Below are positions 22,629 to 23,912 of a DNA stretch of 23,912 nt, piece after piece. Source of the stretch: an uncultured Flavobacterium sp. (lineage in GTDB: Bacteria; Bacteroidota; Bacteroidia; Flavobacteriales; Flavobacteriaceae); contig NZ_CALFIG010000277.1 of NCBI RefSeq assembly GCF_937876455.1, positions 1 to 23,912 on the forward strand. The letters are read 5' to 3'. Numbering within the stretch: the stretch's first letter is position 1; the number at the start of each line of letters is the position of its first letter. The notes under the pieces are model-generated. The model saw only the letters and a program-made list of their open reading frames with translations, made no database searches and was not told the origin of the DNA. Position numbers and translations under genes: made by a program.

Positions 22629-22686
22629 GAATTATTTATTTATGATTTCAGTTCTTTTTAAAAATAATGAATTCATGAAAAAATTG

Positions 22687-22694
22687 TAACTTTA
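22687..22694 (+). promoter_or_regulatory. Possible hemB promoter, -7 box
   Basis: TAACTTTA matches TAnnTTTG at seven of eight positions, 26 bases before the hemB ATG. No clear -33 TTG. Confidence 0.35.
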
Positions 22695-22720
22695 CACCTA
22701 ATTTTTTTGAACATAAAAGT

Positions 22721-23734
22721 ATGTTTCCATTACACAGAGGTAGAAGATTACGAGTAAATGAATCAATAAGAAGTTTAGTTCGTGAAACGAGTTTAAGTCC
22801 AGCCGATTTTATGTTTCCGATGTTTATTGCAGAGGGAGAAAATATACAAGTCGAAATACCATCGATGCCAGGAATTTTTCGTCGTTCGATTGATTTGACG
22901 GTTAAAGAAGTCCAAGAATTATTCGATTTAGGGATTCGTGCTGTGAATATTTACGTCAAAGTAAGTGAAGATTTAAAAGACAATACTGGCAAAGAAGCTT
23001 GGAATCCAAACGGATTGATGCAAAGAGCTATCCGTGCCATCAAGGCGACTTGTCCTGAAATGATTGTGATGCCTGATGTGGCTTTAGACCCCTATTCTAT
23101 TTATGGTCATGATGGAATTATTGAAAACGGGGATGTAGCGAATGATGCTACCAACGATGCCTTAGTAAAGATGGCCGTTTCGCATGCCCAAGCAGGGGCC
23201 GACTTTGTAGCGCCAAGTGACATGATGGATGGTAGAGTGTTGCGCTTACGCCAAGGATTGGATGCAGCAGGCTTTCACAACGTGGGCATTATGAGTTATT
23301 CGGCGAAGTATGCTTCGGCATTTTACGGTCCGTTTCGCGATGCTTTAGACAGTGCGCCAAAAGAAGCCGATGTCGATGCTGAGCCTGTCGAAGTGCCAAA
23401 AGATAAAAAAACCTACCAAATGGATTATGCCAATCGTATTGAAGCGGTAAAAGAAACCTTATGGGACGTAGAAGAAGGAGCTGATATGGTCATGGTAAAA
23501 CCTGGGATTGCCTATTTAGATATCGTTCGGGAAGTAAAAAATGCCGTAGATGTTCCGGTAACGGTTTTCCATGTTTCGGGAGAATATGCTATGATAAAAG
23601 CAGCAGCCGAAAGAGGTTGGCTCGACCACGACAAAATCATGATGGAGCAATTAATGTGCATCAAAAGAGCAGGTGCAAATTTGATTTCGACCTATTTTGC
23701 AAAAGAAGCAGCCATTTTATTAAACAAAAAATAG
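22721..23734 (+). CDS. hemB: Porphobilinogen synthase (delta-aminolevulinate dehydratase)
   Basis: HemB condenses two 5-aminolevulinate molecules to porphobilinogen. The 337-residue protein has both Schiff-base lysines, Lys196 (SYSAKYASAFYGPF) and Lys260 (MVMVKPGIAYLD). The metal-site loop reads DVALDPYSIYGHDG (119-132) with Asp119, Asp123 and Asp131 and lacks the cysteines of zinc-dependent enzymes, so it belongs to the Asp-rich, magnesium-type group. Between SAPK and KKTYQMDYANR there is an acidic insert of roughly a dozen residues (about 215-228). The gene stands apart from hemACDEF, with two unrelated minus-strand genes between. A small lipoprotein gene follows after seven bases. The gene is noticeably richer in GC than hemD. 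Confidence 0.97.
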   Translation: MFPLHRGRRLRVNESIRSLVRETSLSPADFMFPMFIAEGENIQVEIPSMPGIFRRSIDLTVKEVQELFDLGIRAVNIYVKVSEDLKDNTGKEAWNPNGLMQRAIRAIKATCPEMIVMPDVALDPYSIYGHDGIIENGDVANDATNDALVKMAVSHAQAGADFVAPSDMMDGRVLRLRQGLDAAGFHNVGIMSYSAKYASAFYGPFRDALDSAPKEADVDAEPVEVPKDKKTYQMDYANRIEAVKETLWDVEEGADMVMVKPGIAYLDIVREVKNAVDVPVTVFHVSGEYAMIKAAAERGWLDHDKIMMEQLMCIKRAGANLISTYFAKEAAILLNKK

Positions 23735-23741
23735 ACTACTT

Positions 23742-23870
23742 ATGAAAGTGTATTTGCAATTTCTTTTGATAGTATCATTTGTTTTAAATCTTATTAGTTG
23801 TGGGAAAAAAACAGAAACGGATGCCATGGGGAATCCTGTTGAACAAAAGGAAACTTCAGTAAAGCACTAA
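23742..23870 (+). CDS. Small lipoprotein, 42 residues
   Basis: An ATG seven bases after the hemB stop opens a 42-codon frame. It encodes a hydrophobic signal with lipobox LISC (Cys20), then a short hydrophilic tail (GKKTETDAMGNPVEQ and so on) ending in TAA at 23868. Short lipoproteins like this are common in Flavobacteria and have no known role. The position suggests co-transcription with hemB. The sequence just after the stop reads like protein in another frame (see findings), so this may be the 5' part of a frameshifted or overlapping gene. Confidence 0.6.
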   Translation: MKVYLQFLLIVSFVLNLISCGKKTETDAMGNPVEQKETSVKH

Positions 23871-23912
23871 CTGCTGGTTATGGTGGAGCTGGTTCTCCAA
23901 CAGGAATGACAG

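Overview
This AT-rich window has the gene content, signal peptides and promoter words (TAnnTTTG -7 boxes) of a Bacteroidota genome. Protein-level resemblance points to the Flavobacteriaceae, most likely Flavobacterium or a close relative. It looks like ordinary chromosomal core with a few lineage-specific inserts. I see no IS element, phage, CRISPR array, tRNA or rRNA. The longest gene-free stretch is about 230 bases.

Layout. (1) 1-1801, all minus: mrp (P-loop ATPase), nfu (Fe-S scaffold) and the 5' end of a ferredoxin/flavodoxin-type NADP reductase. (2) 1802-3431, minus: trmB, a LysE-family exporter and an alkyltransferase-like protein whose reactive Cys is Ala. (3) 3527-5263, minus: a PhoR-like kinase and PhoB-like regulator. 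(4) Divergent from them, 5446-9566, plus: a TonB-dependent receptor and an outer-membrane lipoprotein that looks like a beta-helix. The shared intergenic region carries TTAAC direct repeats in 11-bp phase. (5) 9680-10276: lspA, bounded by terminators. (6) 10312-15003, minus: a tightly packed five-gene unit, AraC-type regulator, hemH, hemJ, NtrY-like kinase and a crotonase. (7) Divergent from it, 15232-20069, plus: hemA-hemC-hemD-hemE-hemF. (8) 20102-22616, minus: two exported proteins of unknown function. (9) 22721-23870, plus: hemB and a small lipoprotein.

How it fits together. Regions 6, 7 and 9 encode nearly all of the C5 protoporphyrin route: HemA, HemB, HemC, HemD, HemE, HemF (oxygen-dependent), HemJ (the usually mislabelled 'CopD-like' protoporphyrinogen oxidase) and HemH. 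Only gltX and hemL are missing from the window. The AraC regulator lies between the two divergent heme units and is the obvious candidate local regulator. The Fe-S assembly genes of region 1 are a separate unit at the left edge.

The best leads for something undescribed are the putative Pho-controlled TonB receptor/beta-helix lipoprotein pair, which has no SusD; the unknown exported pair between hemF and hemB; the AraC/heme divergent region; and a 13-bp tandem repeat found just upstream of two unrelated start codons.
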